Of a stretch of DNA of 64,000 bases, positions 19,014 to 28,493 are shown one piece after another. This DNA is from Nocardioides sp. GTDB lineage: Bacteria > Actinomycetota > Actinomycetes > Propionibacteriales > Nocardioidaceae. Position 1 is the first letter of the stretch. Each line of letters opens with the position of its first letter. The stretch covers positions 1-64,000 of the forward strand of contig NZ_JAPYPS010000013.1 in assembly GCF_029937575.1 (NCBI RefSeq), in the 5' to 3' direction. The notes under the pieces were generated by a model, which saw only the letters and a list, made by a program, of their open reading frames with translations, was not told where the DNA came from and made no database searches. The position numbers and the translations under genes were made by a program.

Positions 19014-19086
19014 GCCGCCTTAGCTCAGTCGGTAGAGCGAGTCACTCGTAATGACTAGGTCGTCAGTTCGATTCTGACAGGCGGCT
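19014..19086 (+). tRNA. tRNA-Thr (anticodon CGT)
   Basis: GCCGCCT/AGGCGGC acceptor stem, GCTC/GAGC D-stem, AGTCA-CTCGTAA-TGACT anticodon arm, GTCAG-TTCGATT-CTGAC T arm. Confidence 0.96.
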
Positions 19087-19271
19087 CACGTATAGGCCTC
19101 TGACCAGCAGTGATGCGGTTGGAGGCCTTGTGCATTCAGAGCCACTTGGCCTCAACTCCGGTAAAACTCCGGTGAAACTCCGCGCTTCGCCGTGGAGGTC
19201 GTCAGTTCTTCTCGGTCCTAGGTGAGCCCAGGTGCGAACGTCTGCTGAAGCGGACTCGTTAGTGCCCGTCC

Positions 19272-19748
19272 GTGAGCAAATTCGAACCCGAGGCCGACTG
19301 CGGTCGCACCCTCGACGACATCACCCATGACCTAGAAGTTTCCGACGACGTCATCACCCGACTCGAGCTTCTCCGCGAACTGCACGACTGGCTCGAAGCC
19401 GCCCAGACCGTGGCCGTCGGTTTGGCGATGGCACAGCGGTACACCGGGAAGGAGATCGGCGCGGCTCTGGGCGTGTCGCAGCAAGCGATCTCCAAGCGGT
19501 ATGGGTGCGCGAAGGACGACGAACCGGGGGAGCCCTCGCCACAGCGGGAGAAGACTCCACGGGCCAAACAAGGCCTCATGAACTACGGCACGGATGGCGA
19601 GTACGTCGGGTACTCGATGCCAGTCTCTGTCGACAAGCTGCCGCCTGTGGGCGACCCGCGAGAGGCGCGTCCGCGTCGTTCCCGCGGCAGGATCCGACGG
19701 ATCCTCGCCCGCGGCACCACGGACCCAGCCGATCCCTTGGACGGCTAG
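19272..19748 (+). CDS. Hypothetical protein with HTH-like segment
   Basis: YTGKEIGAALGVSQQAISKRYG resembles an HTH; GTG start; directly downstream of tRNA-Thr. Confidence 0.5.
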   Translation: MSKFEPEADCGRTLDDITHDLEVSDDVITRLELLRELHDWLEAAQTVAVGLAMAQRYTGKEIGAALGVSQQAISKRYGCAKDDEPGEPSPQREKTPRAKQGLMNYGTDGEYVGYSMPVSVDKLPPVGDPREARPRRSRGRIRRILARGTTDPADPLDG

Positions 19749-20349
19749 GCCAACAGCCGGGAACAACCCGAGTTGTGCGCCTACAAGCGGGGTTGTGGCC
19801 CAGGCGGGGAACGCCGACCGGACGGTCGGCTGCGGGCGCCTCCCCAATGACCGCGGGAGGTCCCATGAAGCGCAGCCGATCATCTTCTGGGCGCCGGCAC
19901 CGGTTGCAGTGATCAATCACCCAGGGAAGTCCGACCCTCTACAGAACCAGGGCGATTCGGCCCCTTCGGTGGACGAGTCAGAGGTGTCAGGGTCGATGGT
20001 TGCGAGTCTTTCACCGGACCGCGCAGGGCCTGGACTCGCGATAGATGGGTATTCCGCATCTGGTGCAGAGCGATCAGGAGGCAATCCCCGCCTTGGGGAG
20101 CGGGGTGAGGCCAAGGTATCCGCAGCCTCGCAGCCATCACGAACACCCATAGGCATCTAGGCACACGCCCCAGCAGGCCCAACCTCGGGCGAACGTCTGA
20201 CCCGCAGACGCGCGGTGAGAGCGACAGCGGTCACGCGGAAGACAGTGATCGTGCATCGGACCCGCCACGCAGTATCGCGTCGCCGTCGTACGGTGACCAC
20301 CTTGAACGCGAGCACGCGCTATCAGCGCGTGCCCTGCCATGCTGGCCTG

Positions 20350-21381
20350 GTGCAGCGTCTTGATGTGACCGACCTGGTTGACGGCGCCGCCCGCCTCGAG
20401 TTGTCGTCCAACGGAGTGGTCGAGGAGCCCGTTGTTGCGGTCGACCTGGACGGTGCCGACTGGTCGCTCGCCCCGCGCGTGATGGTCATGCTCGCCGCGC
20501 AGCGCAACAAGATTCTGATCGGTGTCGCCAGCTCTCCGCTGCCGCCTGCGGCGCGCGAGCTGATGGAGGCGTTGGCGTTCACGGTTGCTCCAGGAGGTCC
20601 CGGACAGTCGTGGATCGATGCCGGCTCGACCGGCGACGTGGTCTTGGAGCAGGTCGGCTCGGTGGTGGCGAGCGCGCCGCTGGCGGCGCTCACGCTCCGA
20701 GACCTTCTCGACGTGACGTCGTCCTGCTCGGTCGAGCACGGTCTAGTCGCTGAGTCGTTGGCCTACTCGACACTGCTGGCCGGACCGGAGTTCGGCCAGT
20801 GGCGTACGACGACGCCTCGCCGCGAGGTCCCGGCAGGAGACATCCCGGTTCTGGTGAGCCGTGAGGGGGCAGTCCTGCAGGTCGTGCTCAACCGGCCGGC
20901 GCGGCACAACGCCTTCGGCCACGAGGTCCGCAACGGGTTGCTCGAAGCGCTCGAGGTAGCGCGCCTGGATGACAGCATCGCCCGAGTCGAGCTGTCGGGT
21001 GCGGGTCCCTCGTTCTGCAGCGGTGGTGACCTGGACGAGTTCGGCACGACGCCGGACGTCGTGACGGCCCACGTGGTGCGCCTGGCTGCGAGCGCGGGGC
21101 TTGCGGTGCACCGGCTGCGCGACGTGGTCCGGCCGGTGCTGCACGGTGCCTGCATCGGTGCCGGCATCGAGGTGCCGGCGTTCGCGGCGCGGGTGCGGGC
21201 CCGACCGGGTACGTCATTCGCCCTGCCGGAGACCGGTTTCGGGCTCGTGCCCGGAGCCGGTGGCACGGTCAGCGTGACCCGGCGGATCGGCCGCTGGCGC
21301 ACGGCGTGGCTCGCCCTCACCGGTCACCGGCTCGACCTCGATCGAGCCCTGGCTTGGGGGTTGGTCGATGAGCTCGTCTGA
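20350..21381 (+). CDS. Enoyl-CoA hydratase/isomerase family protein
   Basis: VLNRPARHNAFGHEVRNGLLEAL, SGAGPSFCSGGDLDEFG; overlaps next CDS. Start uncertain. Confidence 0.8.
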   Translation: MQRLDVTDLVDGAARLELSSNGVVEEPVVAVDLDGADWSLAPRVMVMLAAQRNKILIGVASSPLPPAARELMEALAFTVAPGGPGQSWIDAGSTGDVVLEQVGSVVASAPLAALTLRDLLDVTSSCSVEHGLVAESLAYSTLLAGPEFGQWRTTTPRREVPAGDIPVLVSREGAVLQVVLNRPARHNAFGHEVRNGLLEALEVARLDDSIARVELSGAGPSFCSGGDLDEFGTTPDVVTAHVVRLAASAGLAVHRLRDVVRPVLHGACIGAGIEVPAFAARVRARPGTSFALPETGFGLVPGAGGTVSVTRRIGRWRTAWLALTGHRLDLDRALAWGLVDELV

Positions 21382-22534
21382 ACGAACGACGGACAGTGGC
21401 CCGGAGGGTGCCCTGCGGGACTGGGCCGCGTCGGGCGCGATGGCTCTGACCGGGTCGCCGGACGGTCCGCCCCGGGCGGCGCCGGGCCGCGCCGCGAGCC
21501 TGGTCCGTGACGCGGTGCAGCGAGTCGTCGGGTACGAGATCTCAGGCCTGCTCGGTGAGCGGGCGGCGTACGCCGGGCTGCGACGCAACGCTCCGTGGTC
21601 GTGCGGCGGTGCGGCGCGGACGCTCCCGACCGCGGACGGGCACCTGGTGCTGTCGATGCCGCGCGCCAGCGACCGGTCGCTGGTGCCCGCGCTGGTCGAG
21701 GAGGACCTCGGGGACGACGTGGACCCCTGGGAAGCGGTCGCCGGCTGGGCTGCGGCACGCCCTGGCGCCGACGCCGAGGAGCGGCTGCGGCTGCTGGGGA
21801 TGGCTGGGGGAGTGGTGCCCGCCCAGCCGCCGACGGACCGGCCGCCCGTGCTGACGTCGGTCCTGGGGCAGCGTCGTACGACGGAGCGGCCGCTGGTGGT
21901 CGACCTGACCAGTCTGTGGGCGGGCCCGCTGTGTGCCCACCTGCTGGGACTGCGGGGGGTCGAGGTGGTCAAGGTGGAGAGCCGCTCGCGACCCGACGGG
22001 GCGAGGTCCGGGCCTCCTGCCTTCTTCGAGCTGCTGCACGCCAGGTCGCGGAGCCTGGTCCTCGACCTCGACGCCGAGCTCGATACCCTCCGAGCCCTGG
22101 TGGCGCGGGCGGACCTCGTGCTCGAGGCCTCACGTCCCAGGGCGCTGAGGCAGCTCGGGCTGGTAGCGGAGGAGGTCGTGGCCGCGGGAACCTCCTGGTT
22201 GTCGATCACCGCGCGTGGACGGAACTCCGATGCCGTGGGCTTCGGCGACGACGTGTCTGTCGCCGGTGGATTATGGCTGCGGGAAGGGGCGTGCCCCGTG
22301 CCGGTCGGTGACGCGGTCGCCGACCCCCTCGGTGGTGTGACGGCCGCGCTGCACGCGGTCGAGGCGATGGCCTCGGAGGACGCTCGGCTGGTCGACGTCT
22401 CGATGCTCCACGTCGCCGCCGAGGCCGCGTCCGGAGCCGGGGCCGAGCACGCCGTACGTCAGCGTGACGACGCCTGGTGGGTCGAGTGTGCCGACGGTGA
22501 GTTCCCGGTCGCCGATCCGACGAGGCGCCGGTGA
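21368..22534 (+). CDS. CoA-transferase family III (CaiB/BaiF-like)
   Basis: VVDLTSLWAGPLCAHLLGLRGVEVVKVESRSRPDGAR. Confidence 0.82.
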   Translation: MSSSERTTDSGPEGALRDWAASGAMALTGSPDGPPRAAPGRAASLVRDAVQRVVGYEISGLLGERAAYAGLRRNAPWSCGGAARTLPTADGHLVLSMPRASDRSLVPALVEEDLGDDVDPWEAVAGWAAARPGADAEERLRLLGMAGGVVPAQPPTDRPPVLTSVLGQRRTTERPLVVDLTSLWAGPLCAHLLGLRGVEVVKVESRSRPDGARSGPPAFFELLHARSRSLVLDLDAELDTLRALVARADLVLEASRPRALRQLGLVAEEVVAAGTSWLSITARGRNSDAVGFGDDVSVAGGLWLREGACPVPVGDAVADPLGGVTAALHAVEAMASEDARLVDVSMLHVAAEAASGAGAEHAVRQRDDAWWVECADGEFPVADPTRRR

Positions 22535-23796
22535 GGACCACGCTCCTGACGCGGGTCGAGGTCGCGGGGCAGCTGGTCGACGTACGGCTCCGCCGTGATC
22601 GCATCGTCAACGTCGAACCGAGACTGGCTGCCGAGGAGTCCGACGAGGTCGTCGACGGGGGCGAGGCAGCGCTGCTACCGGGGCTGCACGACCACCACCT
22701 GCACCTGTTGGCGCTCGCCGCGGCTCGTGCCTCGGTCGATTGCCGCGACGGGCTGACCGCGCTGGCTGCGGCGCCGGGCGACGGGTGGGTTCGCGGAGTC
22801 GGCCTCCCCTGGTCGCCCGACCGGCACGACCTCGATGCTGTGCAGGCCCGTCGTCCGGTGCGGGTGCAGCACCGCAGCGGCGCCTTGTGGGTCCTCAACT
22901 CGGCGGCCCTGGCGGCGGTCGACCACGTGCTCGACGACAGTCCCGACGTCGAGCGCGACCCGTCGGGTGCGCCGACTGGTCGGTTGTGGCGCTACGACGA
23001 CCGGCTCCGGCCGGCCCTGCCGCAGACCGCACTCGACCTCGGTGCCCTGGGTCGCGAGCTTGCTGCGTTCGGCATCACCTCGGTCACCGACGCCACCCCT
23101 GACCTCGAGGGCTTCGAGGGCCAGGACCTGCTGCCCCAGCGGATCTGGTTCCTCGGGCGACGCAAGCTGCTGCTCCGCGACCACGACCTGCCCTCCTTCG
23201 ATGAGCTGTGCGCGACGATCGCCGAGCGTCATGGCGCAGGGGAGCCGGTGGCCGTGCACTGCGTGACGCGGGAGTCGTTGCTGCTGACGCTCGCGGCTCT
23301 CGACGAGGTGGGCAGGCTGCCAGGTGACCGGATCGAGCACGCGGCGGTGGTGCCGCCCGGCGTGACCGAGCGCCTGCGCGGCCTGCGCGTGGTGATGCAG
23401 CCGGGCTTCCTCGCCGACCGGGGCGACGACTACCGCGCCCGGGTGGACCCCGACGACCTGCCGCACCTCTACCCCTTCGGAAGTCTCCTCGCGGCGGGGG
23501 TCGACGTAGCGGCCAGCAGCGATGCGCCCTACGGCCCACTCGACCCCTGGGCCGTCATCGCCGCAGCGCGCGACCGGCGCACGGGCTCCGGAGTTGTGCT
23601 GGGTGAGGCCGAGCGGGTGGCCGCGCGGGTCGCCCTGGCCGGCTACCTGACCGACGAGCACGGTGGTCCACGGCGGGTGCGGCCCGGAGAACCGGCCGAC
23701 CTGGTGCTGCTGTCGACGACCCTCGACGAGGCGCTGGCCGTTCCTCGCCACGAGGCCGTCCGAGCGGTCTGGTGTGGCGGGGTGAGGTCGCGCTGA
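22531..23796 (+). CDS. Amidohydrolase (amidohydrolase-3/YtcJ-like)
   Basis: LLPGLHDHHLHLLAL, AVHCVTRESLLLTL, RIEHAAVVPP, SSDAPYGPLDPW. Confidence 0.85.
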   Translation: MRTTLLTRVEVAGQLVDVRLRRDRIVNVEPRLAAEESDEVVDGGEAALLPGLHDHHLHLLALAAARASVDCRDGLTALAAAPGDGWVRGVGLPWSPDRHDLDAVQARRPVRVQHRSGALWVLNSAALAAVDHVLDDSPDVERDPSGAPTGRLWRYDDRLRPALPQTALDLGALGRELAAFGITSVTDATPDLEGFEGQDLLPQRIWFLGRRKLLLRDHDLPSFDELCATIAERHGAGEPVAVHCVTRESLLLTLAALDEVGRLPGDRIEHAAVVPPGVTERLRGLRVVMQPGFLADRGDDYRARVDPDDLPHLYPFGSLLAAGVDVAASSDAPYGPLDPWAVIAAARDRRTGSGVVLGEAERVAARVALAGYLTDEHGGPRRVRPGEPADLVLLSTTLDEALAVPRHEAVRAVWCGGVRSR

Positions 23797-23941
23797 ACTC
23801 CCCGGTGGCCGTCCGGGTGCCACACCCCAGTGGCGCGCATTTGGCGCTAACGTCAGTAGATAGTTGAAGCGCATAACAGTCATGATCGCTGAACACTGGG
23901 GCCGCTCACGAGGCAGACCCCGTTGCGATCCCTCGATTTCT

Positions 23942-23953
23942 GACGATATCGTC
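23942..23953. promoter_or_regulatory. Operator copy (GACG-ATAT-CGTC)
   Basis: Perfect 12-bp palindrome GACGATATCGTC immediately before the ATG at 23956; matches the core of TTGACG-N4-CGTCAA. Confidence 0.55.
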
Positions 23954-23955
23954 GG

Positions 23956-24447
23956 ATGAAAGACAGCGAGCTCTTCGCACCGAAGGAGCTGCTGCACGGG
24001 TATGGGAGAGCCGCCATCGACATTCGTGAGATCAACCGCCGTGTCATCGCCCAGTTTCGCGCGGGGGAGGAGGTCGAGGGCATGCAGCGCGACGACCTGT
24101 TGCTGCTGACCACGACCGGCGCTCGCTCGGGCGAGCCGAGGACGAGTCCGATGATGTTCCACCGCGAGGGCGAGCGCCTCTTCGTGATCGGCTCCGCCAA
24201 CGGGGCTCGTCGCGACCCGAGCTGGTGCCACAACCTGCGAGCTCGACCGGCGGTGACCGTGGAGATCGGACGCCGGGCCTACCGTGCCTCGGCCGTCGTG
24301 CTTGAGGGGGCGGCGCGAGCAGGCGCCTGGTCGTCCATCACCGCGGCACACCCGTTCTTCCACGACCATGAGGCCTCCGCCGCGCCTCGGGTCATTCCCG
24401 TCGTCGAGCTCGTCCCGCACGAGGAGTCGCACGAGGATCAGCGGTAG
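23956..24447 (+). CDS. Deazaflavin (F420)-dependent nitroreductase-family protein (DUF385/Ddn-like)
   Basis: LLLLTTTGARSGEPRTSPMMFHREGERLFVIGSANGARRDPSWCHNLRARPAVTVEIG. Confidence 0.87.
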   Translation: MKDSELFAPKELLHGYGRAAIDIREINRRVIAQFRAGEEVEGMQRDDLLLLTTTGARSGEPRTSPMMFHREGERLFVIGSANGARRDPSWCHNLRARPAVTVEIGRRAYRASAVVLEGAARAGAWSSITAAHPFFHDHEASAAPRVIPVVELVPHEESHEDQR

Positions 24448-25298
24448 CGGACCAGGCCTTCCTGCATTGTGGTGGCGCACAGCTGGCCGGCCTCGTCGTA
24501 CATTTCCCCATGGCACAGGGCGCGGCCGCGTCCGGCCCATCGTGACTCCTGGTCGTAGCGAAACCACTCGTCGACTCGTAGCGGCGCATGGAACCAGATC
24601 GTGTGGTTGATGGTCGCGAACGCGATCCGCTCGTCCTGCAGGGTCAGCCGGTGCGGACCCAGTGCAGTGGCCAGCAGCAGCATGTCGCTGAGGTAAGCCA
24701 CTCCTGCATCCCGCAGGACGGCCTCGCTCCCGATTCCCTGGCGGGTCCTGGCCCAGACCTGCTGTCGAGCGGGCACCGCGACTCCCCGCATGGCGGGCAC
24801 GCGGACCGGAGGATAGGGGAAGCGCAGCTCGACGTCGAGGAAGTCGGCGAGATGGTCGGCCCACGCACGGTTGACAGGGTCCGCGGCGAACAGCTCTCCC
24901 GGTGCGGAGGAGTCGAGCGGAGCAGGTCCGTCGTGGAGCTCGGGCTGGTGCTCGGGTCCTGCGGCCGGCGCCTGGTAGGAAGCCGACATCGCGAAGATCG
25001 CGCGGTCCCCCTGCCGCGCCTCCACCCGACGAGCGCTGAAGGAGCCCCCGTCGCGCACGTCCTCGACCTCGAAGTCGATCGGCAGGGTGGTGTCACCGGG
25101 CAGCAGGAAACTCATGTGGGCGGAGTGGAGGGAGCGATCATCCGGCACCGTGCCTCCGGCCGCGCAGATCGCCTGGGCGGCGACCTCACCGCCGTAGCTG
25201 CGCCGTGCCGGAGGGGGCTTCGTCTGGCCGCGGAAGGTCCGGGGCGCGACCTGCTCGAGAGCGAGTAGTTCGTGCAGGTCGGTGGGTGGCATGCGCAT
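24438..25298 (-). CDS. Acyl-CoA thioesterase II (TesB-like)
   Basis: FRGQTKPPPARRSYGGEVAAQAICAA, HSAHMSFLLPGDTTLPIDFEVEDVRDGGSFSARRVEARQ, INHTIWFH. Confidence 0.87.
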   Translation of the reverse strand: MRMPPTDLHELLALEQVAPRTFRGQTKPPPARRSYGGEVAAQAICAAGGTVPDDRSLHSAHMSFLLPGDTTLPIDFEVEDVRDGGSFSARRVEARQGDRAIFAMSASYQAPAAGPEHQPELHDGPAPLDSSAPGELFAADPVNRAWADHLADFLDVELRFPYPPVRVPAMRGVAVPARQQVWARTRQGIGSEAVLRDAGVAYLSDMLLLATALGPHRLTLQDERIAFATINHTIWFHAPLRVDEWFRYDQESRWAGRGRALCHGEMYDEAGQLCATTMQEGLVRYR

Positions 25299-25367
25299 CA
25301 GTATCGGGGCGAGCCGGCCCGCGGCGTCCCTGGGTCCATGTGGCCGTCCCGTGGCAGTGTGACCGGC

Positions 25368-26147
25368 ATGGGCCTCGTGGACTACTCCTTCGCCGATGAC
25401 ACCGCACGCATAACGCTGGTCGACCCCGAGCGCGGCAACCCGCTCCACCCAGCGTCGGTTCACGAGCTGCGTGGCTCCGTACGTCGTGCGCGCGCCGACC
25501 AGGCTCGGGTCATCGTGCTGGCCGCCACGGGTCGTTTCTTCTGCGTCGGTGGCGACCTGCCGGCCTTCGCCGGTGCTGCCGACATGGGTGAGCTCGTCGA
25601 CGACCTCGCGGCGGAGCTGCACCAGGTGATCTCCGAGCTGGTGCGCTCGGAGGCGATCGTCGTCTCGGTGGTGCAGGGAGCGGCGGCGGGGGCCGGGTTC
25701 CCACTGGCGATGGCGGCCGACCTCGTGGTGGCGGCCGACGCGGCTTCCTTCACCTGTGCCTACACGAAGGTCGGGTTGAGCGTCGACGGGAGCACCAGCC
25801 TGCTCGTGCACAGCATCGGACTCCACCGAGCATTGCGTCTGGCCCTCCTCAACGACACGCTGACAGCAGCGGAGGCACACCTGGCCGGACTCGTGGCGAG
25901 GGTGGTGCCTGCCGCCGAGCTGGACGCCGCAGTCGACGACGTCGTCGCGCGAGTGCTCACCAGCGCACCGGTGGCTCTCGCGCTCACTAAGCGGCTCCTG
26001 CGCGACGTGGCCGAGCCGGCGCCCGAAAGTGCGATGCGGCTCGAGGCCATCGGCATCCGCGCGGCGGCGACCACGTCGGACGCACGCGAGGGCGTCAGCG
26101 CGTTCGTGGAGAAGCGGGCGCCCCGCTTCGGTCCTCAGCAGCACTGA
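25368..26147 (+). CDS. Enoyl-CoA hydratase/isomerase family protein
   Basis: VLAATGRFFCVGGDLPAFAG, GAAAGAGFPLAMAADLVVAADAASFTCAYTKVGLSVDGS. Confidence 0.9.
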   Translation: MGLVDYSFADDTARITLVDPERGNPLHPASVHELRGSVRRARADQARVIVLAATGRFFCVGGDLPAFAGAADMGELVDDLAAELHQVISELVRSEAIVVSVVQGAAAGAGFPLAMAADLVVAADAASFTCAYTKVGLSVDGSTSLLVHSIGLHRALRLALLNDTLTAAEAHLAGLVARVVPAAELDAAVDDVVARVLTSAPVALALTKRLLRDVAEPAPESAMRLEAIGIRAAATTSDAREGVSAFVEKRAPRFGPQQH

Positions 26148-26309
26148 CCTCAGGCTAGGCACTCGCGGCAGGCGTATCCCGCTTGACTTGACCGTCACGT
26201 GGTCTTCGGATGCGGGCCAGAACCGGCGTCTCAGCATGCCTATTTGACGTCGCGAGCACGCCCGCATCTGCGTTGTTGAGCGGCATTGCGACCCAATTGG
26301 GAGTATTGC

Positions 26310-26325
26310 TTGACGAGAACGTCAA
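26310..26325. promoter_or_regulatory. Operator copy TTGACG-AGAA-CGTCAA
   Basis: Perfect 6-4-6 palindrome upstream of the ABC substrate-binding protein gene. Confidence 0.75.
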
Positions 26326-26420
26326 AAACGTGTGACTCTGCTCACGCTCGATCTCTCGGGCGAGTGATCCTTCGCCAGCACGTCACATGACTTTCCGTTG
26401 AGGAAGCAAGGGAGCCCCCG

Positions 26421-27632
26421 ATGAAGAACCGCACCAGGCACGCAGTCGCAGTCGCCGCACTGACGCTGACCGCCGGCTTGCTCACCGGCTGTGGAAACGA
26501 CGGTGGTGCCGATGGCACCGACCCCGGTGACGGCAGCGCGAGCAGCGGCGAGCCCACCATCAAGATCATGAACATCGGGCCGACCGGCACTCCGGCCACG
26601 AACTTCGCCACCGACACCGTCGCCCAGGCCTACATCGACCAGCTCAACGCCGAAGGCGGGATCAACGGCGTCGACGTCGAGATGGTCTACTGCAACGAAA
26701 AGTACGACCCCAACGAGGCCACCGCGTGCGCCCGTGAGGCCGTGCAGGAGGACGTCGTCGCCCTTGTCGGAGGCTTCGCCGGCTTCGAGGAGGAGGTCCT
26801 CAAGGTCATCGAGCCGGCCGGGATCCCATGGATCGGCGCTCCGTCGTCCACCCCAACGGCGTTGACGAGCGAGCTCTCGTTCCCGGTCTGGGCAGGGGCC
26901 CTGGGCTACGTCTACCTCGGCGGCGTGGCAGCCCAGACCTGTGAGTCGCCGACACCGGTGATCCTCGACACCGCCGCCGCCGCAGGGGTGCTCGCATTCG
27001 GCGAGAGCGCGCTCGCGGCCGCGGGCAAGTCCTTCGCCGACCCGGTCAAGGTCGCCCAGACGACCGTCGACTTCACGCCGATCGCCCAGGCCCTCGACGG
27101 CGCCGACTGCGCCTTCACCGCCCTGCCGACCTCCATGTACGCGCCGCTCGTGGCTGCCATGGACCAGCTCGGTGTCAGCTCGCGCATCCTGGCGCCGGCA
27201 GCGACCTTCGACAACGCCGTGGTCGACAGCTTCGGCGAGCAGCTCGAGGGATCGGTCATCTCGGGCAACTTCCCGACCCTGGACGACCCGGCCTGGGCCG
27301 ATGCGGTGGCCGCGGTGCCGAGCGACCTCGACTTCAGCGGTGAGGTCCTCCAGCTCACCTGGGTGGCGATGAAGGTGTTCAGCGAGGTGGTTGCGACCAT
27401 CGACGGCGAGGTCACCGCCGAGTCCGTTGCCGAAGCCATGAGCGCGGCCTCGGCGGTCGACACCGGCGGCATCACCCCGCCCATCGACTTCACCACTCCG
27501 CTGCCCGTGCCGCCGCTAGCGCGCACCTTCAACACCACGGCGGTCCCGAAGACGGTCAGCGGCGGCGAGCTGGTCGCTCAAGGCGACCCCGTCGACCTGG
27601 GGCCCGCCATCGCGGCGGCTCTCGGCGGCTGA
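26421..27632 (+). CDS. ABC transporter substrate-binding lipoprotein (LivK-like)
   Basis: Lipobox LLTGCGN; periplasmic binding fold AYIDQLNAEGGINGVDVEMVYCNEKYDPNEATACAREAV. Confidence 0.9.
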   Translation: MKNRTRHAVAVAALTLTAGLLTGCGNDGGADGTDPGDGSASSGEPTIKIMNIGPTGTPATNFATDTVAQAYIDQLNAEGGINGVDVEMVYCNEKYDPNEATACAREAVQEDVVALVGGFAGFEEEVLKVIEPAGIPWIGAPSSTPTALTSELSFPVWAGALGYVYLGGVAAQTCESPTPVILDTAAAAGVLAFGESALAAAGKSFADPVKVAQTTVDFTPIAQALDGADCAFTALPTSMYAPLVAAMDQLGVSSRILAPAATFDNAVVDSFGEQLEGSVISGNFPTLDDPAWADAVAAVPSDLDFSGEVLQLTWVAMKVFSEVVATIDGEVTAESVAEAMSAASAVDTGGITPPIDFTTPLPVPPLARTFNTTAVPKTVSGGELVAQGDPVDLGPAIAAALGG

Positions 27633-27663
27633 GGCCCGCGCCAGCACACCAAGGAGCTCCGAC

Positions 27664-27691
27664 GACGGCGGGGTCACCTGACCCCGCCGTC
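27664..27691 (+). terminator. Strong intergenic hairpin between substrate-binding protein and ATPase genes
   Basis: GACGGCGGGGTCA-CC-TGACCCCGCCGTC, perfect 13-nt arms; no clear U-tract. Confidence 0.5.
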
Positions 27692-27722
27692 GCCGGCACC
27701 ATCCGCCCAGTCAGCAACAACC

Positions 27723-28493
27723 GTGGGAGTCGCAGTGGGACCGAGTCACGTCACGAACCCGCCCGAGGAGCTCAGCACGCGTCGCCCGGCGCCCGTGGCG
27801 ATCTCGACCGACCACCTCGTGGTGCGCTACGGCGCGGGGAATGCGGCCGTGCACGACGTGAGCCTCGAAGTACGCCGCGGCGAGGTCGTCGCGTTGCTCG
27901 GGGCGAACGGCGCCGGCAAGACCTCGACCATCCACGCGTTGGCCGGAGAGGTGCCGGCCGCCGGCGGCACGGTGCTGGTCAGTGGAGAGAAGACCTCGGC
28001 ACCGCTCCATCGGCGCGTGCGGCAGGGCATCGGGTTGCTGACCGAGGAACGCTGCGTCTTCACCGGCCTCACGGTCCGCGACAACCTCCGCCTGGGACGT
28101 GGAAGTGTGTCGGATGCCCTCGACCTCTTCCCCGAGCTGCACGACCACCTCGACCGTCCGGCAGGATTGCTGTCAGGTGGTCAGCAGCAGATGCTCGCGC
28201 TCGGCCGGGTGCTGGCGGCACGGCCGTCGGTGCTGCTTGCCGACGAGCTGTCGCTGGGTCTGGCACCGGTGATCGTCCAGCGGTTGCTGAAAGCCGTGCG
28301 CGCTGCCGCTGACAGCGGGGTTGCCGTCCTGCTCGTCGAGCAGCACGTCCACCTGGCCATCGAGGCGGCCGACCACGTCTACGTCCTGCGCCGCGGCAAA
28401 GTCGTCCACGACGGGGCCGCCGCACCCTTGCGCGGTGCCCCCGACGCCATCGCCGAGCTCTACCTCGACCGCGCCGAGGAGCGTGCCTCATGA
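27723..28493 (+). CDS. ABC transporter ATP-binding protein (LivF-like)
   Basis: LLGANGAGKTSTIHALAGE Walker A, LSGGQQQMLALGRVLAARPSVLLADELSLGLAP. Confidence 0.92.
   Translation: MGVAVGPSHVTNPPEELSTRRPAPVAISTDHLVVRYGAGNAAVHDVSLEVRRGEVVALLGANGAGKTSTIHALAGEVPAAGGTVLVSGEKTSAPLHRRVRQGIGLLTEERCVFTGLTVRDNLRLGRGSVSDALDLFPELHDHLDRPAGLLSGGQQQMLALGRVLAARPSVLLADELSLGLAPVIVQRLLKAVRAAADSGVAVLLVEQHVHLAIEAADHVYVLRRGKVVHDGAAAPLRGAPDAIAELYLDRAEERAS

Noticed and set aside
26244-26249. Isolated TTGACG half-site near the importer promoter
   Set aside because: No matching second half at the N4 spacing; expected by chance in this composition.
25299-26267. N-terminal extension of the 609-aa minus ORF with TesB
   Set aside because: Antisense to the enoyl-CoA hydratase 25368-26147; TesB starts at 25298.
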